DNA of 54,147 bases from an uncultured Alphaproteobacteria bacterium (GTDB lineage Bacteria; Pseudomonadota; Alphaproteobacteria; Rhizobiales; Aestuariivirgaceae): NCBI GenBank assembly GCA_937870685.1, contig CALMZX010000021.1, forward strand, positions 1 to 54,147, given 5' to 3'. The position numbers and the translations under genes are program-made. Shown piece by piece: positions 35,784-46,682 of the stretch (position 1 is its first letter; each line of letters opens with the position of its first letter). Below the pieces are notes generated by a model. The model was given only the letters and a program-made list of their open reading frames with translations, ran no database searches and was not told the origin of the DNA.

Positions 35784-36872
35784 TCAAGAGATGAGCTTGC
35801 CCACCACCTTGGCGGTATAGTCCACCATGGGAATGATGCGGGCATAGTTCAGCCGCGTCGGGCCGATGATGCCGAGGACGCCGACGATCTTTTCCTGCTC
35901 GTTGCGCAAGGGGGCGGCCACCAGCGAGGAGCCCGAAAGCGAAAACAGGCGGTTTTCCGAGCCGATGAAGATGCGCACGCCATCGGCATTTTCCGCAAGG
36001 CCCAGCAGGTCCGCGAGGTCGCGCTTGTTCTCGATGTCATCAAAGAGGCGGCGCATGCGTTCGAGGTCGGTGACGGCGCTGGAATTCTCGAGGAGGTTGG
36101 CCTGGCCACGCACGATGAGGGAGCGCGCGTCACCCGCCGCATCGCCGCCCCAGACGGCAAGGCCATCCTGCACGAGGCGGGCGGAGAGTTCATCCAGTTC
36201 CACGCGGAGCTTCTGCATTTCCTGGGCGATGAGTTTCTGCACTTCATCCAGCGAGCGCCCCTGCGCCATGCTGGAGAGATAGTTGGTGGCACGCAGGAAA
36301 GCCGAAGCGGGAAGGCCCGCCGGCACATCGACGACGCGGTTCTCGACCGTGCCATCCTCGCCCACGAGGATGACCAGGGCGCGGCCCGACCCCAGGTTCA
36401 CGAATTCGATGTGCTTCAGCTTGGTGTTGAGCTTGGGGGCAAGCACTACACCGGCACATTGCGAGAGGCCGGAGAGCAGTGTCGTCGCTTCGCCCAGCAC
36501 ATCCTCGGTGCGGCGCTGGCGGTTGGTGGCCTTGATCTGGGCATCAATGGAAGCGCGCTCGGTGGGGCTGATGGCGCCCACCTCAAGGAGTGAATCGACA
36601 AAGAAGCGCAGGCCCACCTCCGTGGGGATGCGGCCTGCCGAGGTGTGCGGCGCGTGGATGAGTCCTGCCTCTTCGAGGTCACTCATGACATTGCGGACGG
36701 AGGCCGGAGACAGTGTATTCGGCAGCACCCTGGAAATGGTGCGTGAACCCACAGGTTCGCCGGTCTCCAGATAGGTATCGACCAGCCTGCGGAAAATGTC
36801 GCGGCTGCGCTGGTCGAGGCCCGCGATGCCGGAGAGCTTTTCATCCAGGGGTTTGGGCGGAAGAAGGGACAT
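35784..36872 (-). CDS. hrcA: Heat-inducible transcription repressor HrcA
   Basis: 362 residues from the ATG at 36872. N-terminal winged helix (VDTYLETGEPVGSRTISRVL, then SPASVRNVMSDLEEAGLIHA), central region and C-terminal GPTRLNYARIIPMVDYTA. HrcA represses chaperone genes at CIRCE inverted repeats (TTAGCACTC-N9-GAGTGCTAA). I found no CIRCE element here, so its targets probably lie elsewhere, such as groESL. Divergent from rph. Confidence 0.97.
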   Translation of the reverse strand: MSLLPPKPLDEKLSGIAGLDQRSRDIFRRLVDTYLETGEPVGSRTISRVLPNTLSPASVRNVMSDLEEAGLIHAPHTSAGRIPTEVGLRFFVDSLLEVGAISPTERASIDAQIKATNRQRRTEDVLGEATTLLSGLSQCAGVVLAPKLNTKLKHIEFVNLGSGRALVILVGEDGTVENRVVDVPAGLPASAFLRATNYLSSMAQGRSLDEVQKLIAQEMQKLRVELDELSARLVQDGLAVWGGDAAGDARSLIVRGQANLLENSSAVTDLERMRRLFDDIENKRDLADLLGLAENADGVRIFIGSENRLFSLSGSSLVAAPLRNEQEKIVGVLGIIGPTRLNYARIIPMVDYTAKVVGKLIS

Positions 36873-36952
36873 GTGGCCAAAGATAGAAAGCGGGTTGGCG
36901 CAGGTCAATGTTTACGGCTAAACCGCCGCTTTCATCGAAAGGAAAAACCATC

Positions 36953-37666
36953 ATGCGTCCATCGGGGCGGAAAGCAGACCAGTTGCGCGCCGTGAGCTTC
37001 ACGCGCGGCTTCACCAAGCACGCGGAAGGTTCGTGCCTCGTGAAGTTCGGCGATACCCATGTGCTGGTGACAGCCTCGCTGGACGAGAAGGTGCCGCCGT
37101 GGCTGAAGGGCCAGGGCAAGGGCTGGGTCACGGCCGAATACGGCATGCTGCCGCGCGCCACCCATGACCGCACCCGGCGCGAGGCGGCCGCCGGCAAACA
37201 ATCGGGCCGCACCCAGGAAATCCAGCGGCTGATCGGGCGCTCCATGCGGGCGGTTGTCGATCTGGTGGCGCTGGGTGAACGCCAGATCACGCTGGACTGC
37301 GATGTGCTGCAGGCCGACGGCGGCACCCGCACGGCCTCGATCACCGGGGCCTGGGTGGCGCTGCATGACTGCCTCAAGGGCATGGAGGCACGTGGCATGT
37401 TCAAGACCTTCCCGCTCAAGGACCATGTGGCCGCGATCTCCTGCGGCATCCATGACGGCAGTGCGGTCCTCGACCTCGACTATGTGGAGGATTCAGGGGC
37501 CGGCACCGACGCCAATTTCGTGATGACGGGACGCGGCGGCATCGTGGAAATCCAGGGCACGGCAGAGGGTGAACCCTTCAGCGAGGCCATGCTGCATGAC
37601 TTGCTGGGGCTGGCCAAGCAGGGCATCAGCGATCTGGTGGCGTTGCAGAAGCTGGCGGTGGCATGA
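36953..37666 (+). CDS. rph: Ribonuclease PH
   Basis: 237 residues: [20 protein letters not shown], the phosphate/active-site region [46 protein letters not shown] and [17 protein letters not shown] phosphorolytic 3' exonuclease in tRNA maturation. The ATG at 36953 gives the family start. Its stop overlaps rdgB (ATGA). Confidence 0.97.
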   Translation: MRPSGRKADQLRAVSFTRGFTKHAEGSCLVKFGDTHVLVTASLDEKVPPWLKGQGKGWVTAEYGMLPRATHDRTRREAAAGKQSGRTQEIQRLIGRSMRAVVDLVALGERQITLDCDVLQADGGTRTASITGAWVALHDCLKGMEARGMFKTFPLKDHVAAISCGIHDGSAVLDLDYVEDSGAGTDANFVMTGRGGIVEIQGTAEGEPFSEAMLHDLLGLAKQGISDLVALQKLAVA

Positions 37667-38283
37667 GCAGGTCCCTGCGCGGCGAGACAATCCTGATCGC
37701 CACCCACAACAGGGGCAAGCTGGATGAGTTCCGGCAGATCTTCGCGCCGCTGGGGGTCACTGTCACCAGTGCGGGCGAAACGGGTTTGGCGGAACCTGCC
37801 GAGACCGAAGACACGTTCGTGGGCAATGCCCGGATCAAGGCGCAAGCCGCGATGACAGCCTCGGGCCTTGTCACCATTGCCGATGATTCGGGCCTGTGTG
37901 TCGATGCGCTTGATGGTGCGCCGGGAGTCTACACCGCCGACTGGGCCGGTCCGTCGCGGGACTGGTCCATGGCGATGCGGACAGTGGAAGAAAAGCTGCA
38001 GGCGAAGGGCGCGGTGACGCCCGACACGCGTCGCGCCACTTTCAACTGCACGCTGGTGGTGCTCTGGCCCGATGGCACGGAGCGAGTGTTCGTGGGACAG
38101 GCGCCGGGGCACCTGACATGGCCGCCACGGGGTGCACTGGGGCACGGCTATGATCCGATGTTCGTGCCGGAAGGACAGGCCGACGGCGGCCAGAGGACGT
38201 TCGCCGAGCTTTCTCCGGGCGAAAAGAACGCGATTTCACACCGGGCGCGGGCGCTGGCGCTGCTGATGAAAGAGCTGCTGTGA
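37663..38283 (+). CDS. rdgB: RdgB/HAM1 family non-canonical purine NTP pyrophosphatase
   Basis: 206 residues: [47 protein letters not shown] and [20 protein letters not shown]. It removes dITP/XTP from the nucleotide pool. Translationally coupled to rph upstream and hemW downstream (GTGA overlap); rph-rdgB-hemW is a conserved alphaproteobacterial cluster. Confidence 0.97.
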   Translation: MSRSLRGETILIATHNRGKLDEFRQIFAPLGVTVTSAGETGLAEPAETEDTFVGNARIKAQAAMTASGLVTIADDSGLCVDALDGAPGVYTADWAGPSRDWSMAMRTVEEKLQAKGAVTPDTRRATFNCTLVVLWPDGTERVFVGQAPGHLTWPPRGALGHGYDPMFVPEGQADGGQRTFAELSPGEKNAISHRARALALLMKELL

Positions 38284-39419
38284 GCGCATTCGGCGTCTAT
38301 GTGCATTGGCCCTTCTGCAAGGCCAAGTGTCCCTACTGCGACTTCAACAGCCATGTGCGGCATGAACCGGTGGATGCATCGGCCTTTGCCAGTTCACTGG
38401 TGACGGAACTGCGCTGGATGAAAACGCGCACGCCGGGGCGAAAGGTCACGAGCATCTTCTTCGGCGGAGGCACGCCTTCGCTGATGCCGCCTGCTGCGGT
38501 GGCACAAGTGCTGGATGGCATCGCAGGCCTGTGGCCTGTGGCTGCAGACGCGGAGATCACGCTGGAAGCGAACCCCACCAGTGTGGAGGCCGGAAATTTC
38601 CGGGGCTATCGCGCGGCGGGCGTGAACCGCGTGTCTGTTGGCGTGCAGTCGCTCGACCAGGAGCAGTTGACGGCTCTCGGGCGGCAGCACACGCCGGACG
38701 AGGCGATTGCCGCCTTCCGGCTGGCGGCGCAGGTGTTTCCGCGTGTCTCCTTCGACATGATCTATGCCCGGCCCGGGCAGTCGCTGGCGGCGTGGCGGAA
38801 AGAACTGGCGCGGGCGCTTTCCGAACAGCGGGGGCACATGTCGCTGTACCAGCTCACCATCGAACCAGAGACGCGCTATGCCGACCTCTTTGCTGCCGGA
38901 AAACTGGTCATGCCGGACGATGATCTTGCGGCGGACCTCTATGATCTCACGCAGGAGATGACAGAGGCGGCGGGCTTGCCCGCTTACGAGGTGTCCAACC
39001 ACGCGCGTCCCGGGGACGAGAGTCGCCACAACCTGCTTTACTGGCGCTATGGTGAATATGCGGGGGTTGGTCCCGGCGCGCATTCGCGCCTGATTGATGG
39101 CGGCAACCGGCTGGCACTCGCCGCCGAAAAACATCCCGAGACCTGGCGTGACCGTGTGGCGGCGCTCGGCCACGGCATTGTGACTGAGGACATTGTCTCA
39201 CCGGAAGAACAGGCGCGCGAGATGCTGCTCATGGGACTGCGCATCAGCGAGGGCATCGAGCTTGCGCGTTATGCAAGATTGTCAAACCGCGCCATCGCGC
39301 CGGAGCGCATCGCGGCGCTGGCGGACCTGGGTCTGGTGACTCAGGACAAGACGCGGCTGAAGGCCACGCCAGCGGGACGGCGCATCCTCAATGCAGTGAT
39401 CGCGGAACTGGCGGAGTGA
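38280..39419 (+). CDS. hemW: Radical SAM protein HemW (coproporphyrinogen oxidase-like)
   Basis: 379 residues with a GTG start overlapping the rdgB stop. Radical SAM cluster CKAKCPYCDF (CxxxCxxC) within YVHWPFCKAKCPYCDFNSHV, then FFGGGTPSLM, LEANPTSVE, VNRVSVGVQSLD and a C-terminal domain. The family is now viewed as a heme chaperone rather than an oxidase. Confidence 0.95.
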   Translation: MSAFGVYVHWPFCKAKCPYCDFNSHVRHEPVDASAFASSLVTELRWMKTRTPGRKVTSIFFGGGTPSLMPPAAVAQVLDGIAGLWPVAADAEITLEANPTSVEAGNFRGYRAAGVNRVSVGVQSLDQEQLTALGRQHTPDEAIAAFRLAAQVFPRVSFDMIYARPGQSLAAWRKELARALSEQRGHMSLYQLTIEPETRYADLFAAGKLVMPDDDLAADLYDLTQEMTEAAGLPAYEVSNHARPGDESRHNLLYWRYGEYAGVGPGAHSRLIDGGNRLALAAEKHPETWRDRVAALGHGIVTEDIVSPEEQAREMLLMGLRISEGIELARYARLSNRAIAPERIAALADLGLVTQDKTRLKATPAGRRILNAVIAELAE

Positions 39420-39537
39420 GTGGGCGGATTGCAGCACCCACCGTCATGCCGACGACATGCTCTCGCTACTCCCCCGCGCCCTCACGACTCCCCATGCCAT
39501 CTTTCCCATGCCGCCTTCCCATGCCGCCTTCCCATGC

Positions 39538-39606
39538 CGTCATGGCCCGCTTCAAGCGGGCCACCCACGCGCCCCGGAGTTGGCCCGCTTGAAGCGGGCC
39601 ATGACG
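39538..39606. repeat. Short palindromic element, family C copy 4
   Basis: A 69-bp element with ends CGTCATGGCCCGCTTCA and TGAAGCGGGCCATGACG. It lies between the convergent hemW and dihydroxyacetone kinase genes. A run of four CCCATGCCG-like units precedes it. Confidence 0.85.
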
Positions 39607-39653
39607 GGCCGTGAAAGGCGGACGGCGCGGGCCGGACGTCTCTCACAAATGTT

Positions 39654-41309
39654 TCACCCCTTCGCCAAGCCTTCGAGCAACAGCGCCACGGCTTCCGCGC
39701 CCGGATCCGTGACGCCGGCAAGATTGCTGGCGGAAACGTAGCTGGAGCGGCCGGCGCGGGCGGATTTCATTTTCGCCGTGGCATTGGCACCCTCGCGGGC
39801 GGCCTTGGCTGCGGCATCCACACCCTTGGCCAGTGCTGCAAGGGCAGGCTGCATGGCGTCGATCATGGTGCGGTCGCCCGGCTTGGCACCGCCATAGGCC
39901 ATCATCTTCTCGAGGCCTGCGGAAAGCGCCTTCTGCCAGCTTGCCCCGCCTGCCGCCGCCTGGCTGGCGGCGGAGAAGAAGATCGCCAGCAGAACGCCCG
40001 ACGAGCCACCCATGGTGCGGGTGAGGGCCTGCGAAGTGGCGCTGAAGAACAGGTCCAGCTTCGCCAGCGGCATCAGCGGCAGCGCCGTCTGCACATGGCG
40101 GGCGGCGGTGGCGATGGTTGAACCTGTGTCGCCGTCACCCACCTTGGCATCCAACGCGTTGAGGGTCGATTCCGACTGGATGAGAATGTCACAGGCCTTC
40201 ATGACCAGCGCCGAGAGGGCCGGATTCTTGCTGGCCTTGGCGGACTTTGCCTTCATCTCCTTCGGCAGCCTGATGAGCTTCGGCTTTGCATGGGTGTGGA
40301 GCGGCTGCCAGGCGAGCGCGCTGGCGGGTGAGAGCAGCGCCTTTTCGAAATCAGGTGTGAGCGGCAGGAGCGACAGCGAGAAGCCGTGCATGTCAAGCGA
40401 AGACACCAGCATCGCCGGTCCAAGCACCAGCTTCACCTTGGCACCATGCTTGCTGGCCAGCACCTCGTTGGTGAGCAGGCTCATTTCCAGCGCCGTGGTG
40501 GAACCGAGATTGTTGACCAGCAGCGCGTAGCCGCGTGCAGGCTTGGCTGCCGCAAAGAGACGGTCGGCGACGATGAGGGCCGCCTGCCGCGCGCCCTCGA
40601 AGTTCACGAGATCGACACCCGGTTCGCCGTGGAGTCCGAGGCCCAGTTCGGCCTTGCCATGGGGCACGCGGTCTTCGCGGCCAATGCCGGGAAGCGTGCA
40701 GGAGGAGAGCGAGATGCCCAGCGAAACGAGGCTGTCAGCGGCCTTCTGGGCCATGGTGGCGACGGTCTTGAGGTCGGCGCCCTTCTCGGCATAGTGGCCC
40801 GCAACCTTTTCCACAAACAGCACGCCCGCGATGCCGCGCGGCTGCGGAATGTCGGGGAGTGCGATGTCATCCTTGACGATCACCACCTCCACCTTCTTGC
40901 CCAGCGCCCGGGCGCGTTCCACGGCGAGGCCGAAGTTGAGGCGGTCGCCGGTATAATTCTTGAAGATGACGAGACAGCCGGCCTTGCCCGTCACCGCCAT
41001 GATGGCGGCGAAGACGGCATCAATGGCGGGCGAGGCGAAGACGTCGCCGCACACGGCTGCCGTGAGCAGGCCTTTGCCGACGAAGCCCGCATGGGCCGGT
41101 TCATGGCCGGAGCCGCCACCGCAGATCACCGCCACCTTGCGGTTGGGATTGTGGTCGCTGCGGAGAATGACCTTGACGCCGGGATAGCCATCCAGCCGCG
41201 CCAGGTTGGCGCCGCCGCTGCCGCGCAGCAGGCCATCGAGGGCGTCGACGACGAGGCTTTCCTTCTTGTTGATGAACTGGACGGCCGTCTTGAGCGCATG
41301 GGTGGACAT
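39654..41309 (-). CDS. ATP-type dihydroxyacetone kinase (DhaK-DhaL fusion)
   Basis: 551 residues. The DhaK part has AVICGGGSGHEPAHAGFVGK and the substrate-binding His in LGLGLHGEPGV. A linker with LPKEMKAKSAKASKN is followed by a DhaL nucleotide-binding part with NALDAKVGDGDTGSTIATAA, MGGSSGVLLAIFF and AGRSSYVSASNLAGVTDPGA. Having both domains in one chain suggests use of ATP rather than PTS phosphate. Alone in the region, so the pathway (glycerol or DHA use) is inferred. Confidence 0.93.
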   Translation of the reverse strand: MSTHALKTAVQFINKKESLVVDALDGLLRGSGGANLARLDGYPGVKVILRSDHNPNRKVAVICGGGSGHEPAHAGFVGKGLLTAAVCGDVFASPAIDAVFAAIMAVTGKAGCLVIFKNYTGDRLNFGLAVERARALGKKVEVVIVKDDIALPDIPQPRGIAGVLFVEKVAGHYAEKGADLKTVATMAQKAADSLVSLGISLSSCTLPGIGREDRVPHGKAELGLGLHGEPGVDLVNFEGARQAALIVADRLFAAAKPARGYALLVNNLGSTTALEMSLLTNEVLASKHGAKVKLVLGPAMLVSSLDMHGFSLSLLPLTPDFEKALLSPASALAWQPLHTHAKPKLIRLPKEMKAKSAKASKNPALSALVMKACDILIQSESTLNALDAKVGDGDTGSTIATAARHVQTALPLMPLAKLDLFFSATSQALTRTMGGSSGVLLAIFFSAASQAAAGGASWQKALSAGLEKMMAYGGAKPGDRTMIDAMQPALAALAKGVDAAAKAAREGANATAKMKSARAGRSSYVSASNLAGVTDPGAEAVALLLEGLAKG

Positions 41310-41439
41310 GGAAGCGTTTCCCGAAATTCTTTGTGGTTGCCTGTGGATGCAACTCTACGCAGGGAAACGGGATTGGCAAGGGTGCCGGGACGGGGAACGG
41401 TGAAGAATAACTATTCAGCGCCATGCATCGTTTGGAAAT

Positions 41440-41514
41440 TGGAGCGGGCGATGGGAATCGAACCCACGACATCTTGCTTGGGAAGCAAGAGTTCTACCAC
41501 TGAACTACGCCCGC
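41440..41514 (-). tRNA. tRNA-Gly(CCC)
   Basis: Cloverleaf on the minus strand: acceptor GCGGGCG/CGCCCGC perfect; D arm GTTC..GAAC; anticodon stem CTTGC/GCAAG with loop TTCCCAA (anticodon CCC); T arm GTGGG TTCGATT CCCAT; discriminator T followed by an encoded CCA (41440-41442). It lies 12 bp after the dcd stop on the same strand and may share its transcript. Confidence 0.95.
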
Positions 41515-41526
41515 GCCGGGACAACC

Positions 41527-42660
41527 CTAACCGAGCTTGCCGCCGAGGTCAAAAGGCTTGAAGTGCTTGGAGAGCTTCAGGCCCTGTTTCTGGTAGTTCG
41601 AGGCCAGTTGGCCGTAGACCTGCGCGGGGCGTTCGGTGAGCGGCTCATAGACGAGACGGCCGATGATCTGGCCATCTTCCAGAATGAACGGTACCTCGTG
41701 GGAGCGCACTTCCAGCACGGCGCGGGCCCCTTCGCCTGCCCCTGAGGAATGGCCGAAGCCGGGATCAAAGAAGCCCGCATAGTGCACGCGGAATTCGCCG
41801 ACGAGCGGATTGAAGGGAACCATTTCGGCGGCGTGGGTGGGCGGAACGCGGACTGCTTCCTTCGAGGCCAGAATATAGAACTGGTCGGGGTCAAGGATGA
41901 GGGAGCCCTGCTGCCAGATCGGTTCCCAGTAGTCGAGGACGTCGAGCGCACCCTTCTTGTCCACATCCACAAGGGCGGAATGGCGCTTGGCGCGGAAGCC
42001 CACGGGGCCACCCGGCACCATGGGGGAGAGATCAACGGTGAGCGCAAGCCCGCCATCGATGTTGGCCTCTCCTTCCGCGATCAGCGGTTCGGCGGCATGG
42101 AGCGCATGGATCAGGGCATCGGTCGCGAGCGACGGACCTGAGCGGAAGCGGATCTGCGAGAGACGCGAGCCCTGGCGGGCGAGGATCGGAAAGGTGCGGG
42201 GAGAAATTTCCGCATAGAGCGGACCCTCATAGCCATCCGGCACCTTGTCGAATTCCTGTGCGTGATCTGCAATCACGCGGGTGAAGATGTCGAGGCGGCC
42301 CGTGGAACTCTTGGGGTTCGCGGCGGCGGCCACGCCCTTTGGCAGTGAGAGGCTCTCCATCATGGGCACAATATAGACGCAACCCGTTTCCAGAACCGCG
42401 CCTTCCGAGAGATCGATGCGGTGGAGGGAGACGGCCTTGAGCTTCTCTTCCACTGTCTGCTTCGGTCCCGGCAGGAAGGAGGCGCGCACCCGGTAGGCGA
42501 CCTGGCCGAGGCGGAGGTCCAGACTCGCGGGCTGGATCTGCTCGACGTCCAGCTGGCGGGCCAGGCGGATCAGGCCCTTGTCGCAGAACTCCGCGATGAC
42601 GCGGGCGGGCAGGATGCCTTGCGGCAGCGAAATGGCGGAACGGGCGGATGCGGCTGACAT
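41527..42660 (-). CDS. dcd: 2'-deoxycytidine 5'-triphosphate deaminase, long form
   Basis: 377 residues, about twice the E. coli Dcd, as in the long alphaproteobacterial form with two dUTPase-fold halves. Core motif [40 protein letters not shown] and a second-half region [20 protein letters not shown]. It makes dUTP for dTMP synthesis. Divergent from apaG. Confidence 0.92.
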   Translation of the reverse strand: MSAASARSAISLPQGILPARVIAEFCDKGLIRLARQLDVEQIQPASLDLRLGQVAYRVRASFLPGPKQTVEEKLKAVSLHRIDLSEGAVLETGCVYIVPMMESLSLPKGVAAAANPKSSTGRLDIFTRVIADHAQEFDKVPDGYEGPLYAEISPRTFPILARQGSRLSQIRFRSGPSLATDALIHALHAAEPLIAEGEANIDGGLALTVDLSPMVPGGPVGFRAKRHSALVDVDKKGALDVLDYWEPIWQQGSLILDPDQFYILASKEAVRVPPTHAAEMVPFNPLVGEFRVHYAGFFDPGFGHSSGAGEGARAVLEVRSHEVPFILEDGQIIGRLVYEPLTERPAQVYGQLASNYQKQGLKLSKHFKPFDLGGKLG

Positions 42661-42748
42661 GACGGGCCTTTTGGCGGGTTTCCACTGGACCGCGCAAGCC
42701 CGGCGAAGTGACAGTGGAAAACCCGTTTTTTTCGCCTACATTGGGGCC

Positions 42749-43141
42749 ATGTATGAGGCGATCAGCAACAGGTTCCGGGTCACTGTCCGGCCACAGTATC
42801 TCGAGGGGCAGTCCAAGCCCGACGAGGAGCGCTATGTCTGGGCCTATACCATCACCATCGAAAACCTCAGTCCGCAATCGGCCAAGCTCATCTCGCGGCA
42901 CTGGATCATCACCGATGCCCGCGGCCACAAGCAGGAGGTGACGGGCGAAGGCGTGGTGGGTGAACAGCCGACACTCGCGCCCGGCGAGAGCTTTCAATAT
43001 ACCTCCGGCTGCCCGCTGCCCACGCCGTCGGGCATGATGGTCGGAAGCTTTCACATGCTGGGCGCCGACGGACAGGCCTTCGCCATCAACATTCCCGCCT
43101 TCTCGCTCGACTCGCCGCATGAGCGGCCCACCCTCAACTGA
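42749..43141 (+). CDS. apaG: ApaG (Co2+/Mg2+ efflux protein ApaG) family
   Basis: 130 residues, single fibronectin-III-like domain: [60 protein letters not shown]. The ATG at 42749 with GGGG upstream gives the usual length; a longer frame from 42578 runs antisense into dcd and was rejected. The family is linked to metal sensitivity and Ap4A turnover, but the mechanism is not settled. Confidence 0.93.
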   Translation: MYEAISNRFRVTVRPQYLEGQSKPDEERYVWAYTITIENLSPQSAKLISRHWIITDARGHKQEVTGEGVVGEQPTLAPGESFQYTSGCPLPTPSGMMVGSFHMLGADGQAFAINIPAFSLDSPHERPTLN

Positions 43142-43149
43142 CAGTGACC

Positions 43150-44301
43150 ATGTTTCCCACCACCTCCGAAGACATTCTGGCCGCGCTTGTCGGCTTCGAC
43201 ACCACCAGCCGGGACAGCAACATTCCGCTCATCGCCTGGGTGGAACGCTTCCTCGACGCCCACGGCGTGCCGCATTTCCGCGTGGACTACGAGGACGGGA
43301 AGAAGACCAATCTGTTCGCCACCATCGGGCCGGACGTGGAGGGCGGTGTGGTGCTCTCCGGGCACACGGACGTTGTACCTGTTGATGGCCAGGCGTGGAG
43401 CACCAATCCGTTTGCACTCGCCGAGCGTGACGGCCTTCTCTACGGGCGCGGCACGGCGGACATGAAAGGCTTCATCGCGGTGTGCCTCGCCATGGTGCCG
43501 GCCTTCCGGACGATGCACCTGAGAGTGCCCATTCACTTCGCATTCTCCTGTGACGAGGAGGTGGGCTGCCGCGGTGTTGTGCCGCTCGTCGAACACATGC
43601 GTGACCACCTGAAGCGTCCCTCTGCGGTGATCGTGGGCGAGCCCACATCCATGCAGGTGGTGAACGCGCACAAGAGCGCGGTGCGCTACGGCACCGAGGT
43701 GCATGGACACGAGTCGCATTCGGCACTCACCGACCGGGGTGTCAACGCCGTGATGGTGGCGGCGGAACTGATTTCGGAACTGAACCGGGTGCGCGAAGAC
43801 CTGATCGCGGAGGGTGATCCAACGGGCCGTTTCGATCCGCCCTATTCCACAGTTCATGTGGGCGTGATTTCGGGTGGCACGGCCAACAACATCGTGCCGA
43901 AATCCTGCAGCTTCTCGTGGGAGACCAGGCTCCTGCCGACAGCCGACAAGCAACAGGTGCCGAAGCGGATCGCGGCACTGGCGCGCAAGCTGGAGCCAGC
44001 CATGCAGGCGGTGGCACCGGGTACCGGCATTTCCACAGAGAAAATGACGGACGTGCCGGGCCTCGCTCCGGAACAGGATTCCGCCGCCGAAATCCTGGCG
44101 CTGCATTGTGCCCATGCCAACTCCACGCACACCGTGTCCTATTGCACAGAAGCCGGACACTTCCAGTCGATCGGCATTCCCGCTGTGGTCTGCGGGCCCG
44201 GTTCCATCGAACAGGCGCACAAGCCTGACGAGTTCATCGCGGTGGAGCAGTTGCGCAAATGCGAGGCCTTCATGCAGCGGCTGGCGGCGCGCTGCTGCTG
44301 A
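43150..44301 (+). CDS. argE: Acetylornithine deacetylase
   Basis: M20 metallopeptidase fold, 383 residues: SGHTDVVPVDGQAWSTNPFA, GRGTADMKGFIAV and CDEEVGCRGVVPLV supply metal ligands and the catalytic Glu; GHESHSALTDRGVNAV marks the dimer domain. It releases ornithine from N-acetylornithine. argF and argD lie about 1.5-2.5 kb away on the other strand, strengthening the call over other M20 enzymes. A GTG six bases upstream (43144) is an equally usable start. Confidence 0.88.
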   Translation: MFPTTSEDILAALVGFDTTSRDSNIPLIAWVERFLDAHGVPHFRVDYEDGKKTNLFATIGPDVEGGVVLSGHTDVVPVDGQAWSTNPFALAERDGLLYGRGTADMKGFIAVCLAMVPAFRTMHLRVPIHFAFSCDEEVGCRGVVPLVEHMRDHLKRPSAVIVGEPTSMQVVNAHKSAVRYGTEVHGHESHSALTDRGVNAVMVAAELISELNRVREDLIAEGDPTGRFDPPYSTVHVGVISGGTANNIVPKSCSFSWETRLLPTADKQQVPKRIAALARKLEPAMQAVAPGTGISTEKMTDVPGLAPEQDSAAEILALHCAHANSTHTVSYCTEAGHFQSIGIPAVVCGPGSIEQAHKPDEFIAVEQLRKCEAFMQRLAARCC

Positions 44302-44360
44302 CAGCCAATTGAAATTCCCGCCCCGCCTCCCCACATCACGCGGCGTTGGAGGAGGGTTCC

Positions 44361-44837
44361 ATGCCTGTCATCATGTTCATCCTGAATGTCCTGTGGTTCG
44401 TGACGGGTGGCGTCATCGCCGGGCTGGCCTGGCTGCTCGCGGGCGTGATCATGGCGGTCACCATCATCGGCCTGCCATGGGCGCGCTCCTGCTTCATGCT
44501 GGCGCGCTTTTCCTTCTGGCCTTTCGGCTTTGACATCGTGGCGCGCGACCGCCTGACGGGCCGCGAAGACCTGGGCACAGGCGCGCTTGGCACGCTGGGC
44601 AACGTGATCTGGTTTGTGCTGGCGGGCTGGTGGCTGGCCATCGGCCACATCTCGGCAGCGATCGCCTATGCCATCACCATCATCGGCATTCCTTTTGCGT
44701 GGCAGCATGTGAAGCTCGCTATCGCCTCGCTCTTTCCCGTGGGCAAGACGGTGGTCAGCGTGGACCGCATCTTCACGCCAGTGAACGGTTCAGCAGCCCC
44801 CGCCCCCCAACCTGTCAGGCAAATTGCGCAGGCGTGA
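44361..44837 (+). CDS. YccF domain-containing inner-membrane protein
   Basis: 158 residues with two YccF/DUF307 units, each a pair of membrane helices: ILNVLWFVTGGVIAGLAWLL with MAVTIIGLPWARSCF, then LGNVIWFVLAGWWLAIGHIS with AITIIGIPFAWQHVKLA. The ATG at 44361 has GGAGGAGGG 5 bp ahead. Function unknown. The last 23 bp overlap the end of hslO. Confidence 0.88.
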   Translation: MPVIMFILNVLWFVTGGVIAGLAWLLAGVIMAVTIIGLPWARSCFMLARFSFWPFGFDIVARDRLTGREDLGTGALGTLGNVIWFVLAGWWLAIGHISAAIAYAITIIGIPFAWQHVKLAIASLFPVGKTVVSVDRIFTPVNGSAAPAPQPVRQIAQA

Positions 44838-45747
44838 AGCTGTAGCGCGTCGAGCAGAACTCGCAGGTGACGTTGATCGCGCCGTCTTCCACCATGCCGG
44901 CGCGGTCGTCTGCTGAAAAGCCGCGCAACATGTTTTCCACGGTTTCCGCCGAACAGGTGCAGTGGCGTGCCAGCTGCGCCGCCGGATAAACCGTGACGCC
45001 ATCTTCATGGTAGAGGCGGTAGAGCAGCTCCTCGGCGGACAGCGTCGGATCCAGCAACTCGTGATCCTCCACCGTGTCGAGGAGCAACTTGGCCTTCACC
45101 CAGTCATCATGTTCGCTGACCGTTTCCTCCATGCCTTCCGGCACGTCGCCGGAGGAGTGCGGAATGGCCGACACGCCGCCTTCGCGCGGCAGGTGCTGGA
45201 TGAGAATGGCCCCTGCCCGCCAATGCGCCGCCTTGTCGCCGCGCAACGACAGGGGCCCGGCGGCGAGGCGCAGGCGCGTGGGAATCTGCTCGGACTGGCG
45301 GAAGTATGTGTGGGCGGCCTCGGCCAGCGTGTTGTCGCCCAGCGGCACGATCCCCTGATAGCGCTCCATGTCAGGGCCCTGGTCCACCGTCATGGCGAGA
45401 TAGCCGGCCCCCAGCAGAGCCTTTTCATCACGGCCCGAAAGCTCCGCCTGACTGTCGAAACGCGCCGTGCCGCGCACGCCGTTGGGGGCGACATAGTCGG
45501 CCACCACCATGGAGACAGGTCCGTCGGTTTTGGACTGGAGGATGAACTTGCCGTCGAACTTGAGGGCCGAGCCAAGCAGGGCGGTGAGCGCCACGCTCTG
45601 GGCCAGCAGCGCAGAGACGGGTGCGGGATAGTCATGGCGGGCAAGAATGTCGTCAATCACCGGCCCCAGCCGGACAATGCGGCCACGCACGCCCAGCGGC
45701 TTCACTTCAAAGGGCAGGACGAAATCCGGCAGTGTGTCGGTGGTCAT
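44815..45747 (-). CDS. hslO: Redox-regulated chaperone Hsp33
   Basis: 310 residues. The C-terminal zinc/redox switch [16 protein letters not shown] then [10 protein letters not shown] (CxC and CxxC) is intact. It is activated by oxidation and holds unfolding proteins. The start overlaps the argF stop (AAATGA), giving the known argD-argF-hslO order of Rhizobiales. Confidence 0.96.
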   Translation of the reverse strand: MTTDTLPDFVLPFEVKPLGVRGRIVRLGPVIDDILARHDYPAPVSALLAQSVALTALLGSALKFDGKFILQSKTDGPVSMVVADYVAPNGVRGTARFDSQAELSGRDEKALLGAGYLAMTVDQGPDMERYQGIVPLGDNTLAEAAHTYFRQSEQIPTRLRLAAGPLSLRGDKAAHWRAGAILIQHLPREGGVSAIPHSSGDVPEGMEETVSEHDDWVKAKLLLDTVEDHELLDPTLSAEELLYRLYHEDGVTVYPAAQLARHCTCSAETVENMLRGFSADDRAGMVEDGAINVTCEFCSTRYSFTPAQFA

Positions 45748-46664
45748 TTGCCACCCAGGCAATGCAGCAGGATGCTCTTCTGGATGTGCAGGCGGTTTTC
45801 GGCCTCGTCAAAAACCACGGACTGCGGGCCATCCATCACCTCGTCCGTCACCTCTTCGTTGCGGTGGGCGGGCAGGCAGTGCATGAAAATGGCGTCGCCC
45901 TTGGCATGGGACATGAGCGACCTGTTGACCTGATAGGGCTTCAACAGGTTGTGACGCGACTCGCCATCCTTGTCGTGCATCGACACCCAGCAATCGGTGA
46001 TGACGCAATCACTGTCCTTCACCGCGGTTTCCGGAGAGGCCGTGAGAGAGACGTCGGCTCCCACTGTCTTCGCCCAGGCCATCACTTCCGGCGTGGGGTT
46101 CAGCGGTTCGGGGCAGCCCAGCGTGAGCTTGCCGCCCATGACGCCGACCGCATGAATCCACGAGGCAGCGACATTGTTGCCGTCGCCCACCCACGAGACA
46201 TGCTGCCGCGCCAACGGCCCCTTGCGCTCCTCCAGGGTCAACACGTCTGCCATCACCTGACAGGGATGGGACAGGTCGGTGAGGCCGTTGATCACCGGAA
46301 CGGTTGCGTGCTGTGCCAGTTCGGTCAGATGATTGTGGGTGGAGGCGCGCAGCATGATGCCATCCACGTAGCGCGAGAGCACGCGCGCGGTATCGGGAAT
46401 GGTTTCGCCGCGGCCCAGCTGCATGTCGTGGGCCGAGAGCACGATCACTTCGCCGCCCAGCTGTTTCATCGCCATCTCGAAGGAGACGCGGGTGCGGGTG
46501 GAGGGACGCTCGAAGATCAGCGCCAGCGCCTTGCCCTTCAGCGGTTCGTCCTTTTCATGGAGACCCTTCGGCTGTCCGGCACGCGCCTGCTTCATGCGGC
46601 GGGCGGTATCGACAATACCCTTCAGTGTCTTGGCGTCGAAATCGTTGAGGTCGAGGAAATGCAT
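45744..46664 (-). CDS. argF: Ornithine carbamoyltransferase
   Basis: 306 residues. Carbamoyl-phosphate loop [34 protein letters not shown] for ornithine binding, and [20 protein letters not shown] near the C-terminus. It converts ornithine to citrulline. 18 bp downstream of argD. Confidence 0.97.
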   Translation of the reverse strand: MHFLDLNDFDAKTLKGIVDTARRMKQARAGQPKGLHEKDEPLKGKALALIFERPSTRTRVSFEMAMKQLGGEVIVLSAHDMQLGRGETIPDTARVLSRYVDGIMLRASTHNHLTELAQHATVPVINGLTDLSHPCQVMADVLTLEERKGPLARQHVSWVGDGNNVAASWIHAVGVMGGKLTLGCPEPLNPTPEVMAWAKTVGADVSLTASPETAVKDSDCVITDCWVSMHDKDGESRHNLLKPYQVNRSLMSHAKGDAIFMHCLPAHRNEEVTDEVMDGPQSVVFDEAENRLHIQKSILLHCLGGK

Positions 46665-46682
46665 GATGGGACCCAGATGAAA

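Noticed and set aside
32703-36952. CIRCE element for HrcA near dnaK, grpE or hrcA.
   Set aside because: No TTAGCACTC-N9-GAGTGCTAA or close variant was seen in these upstream regions.
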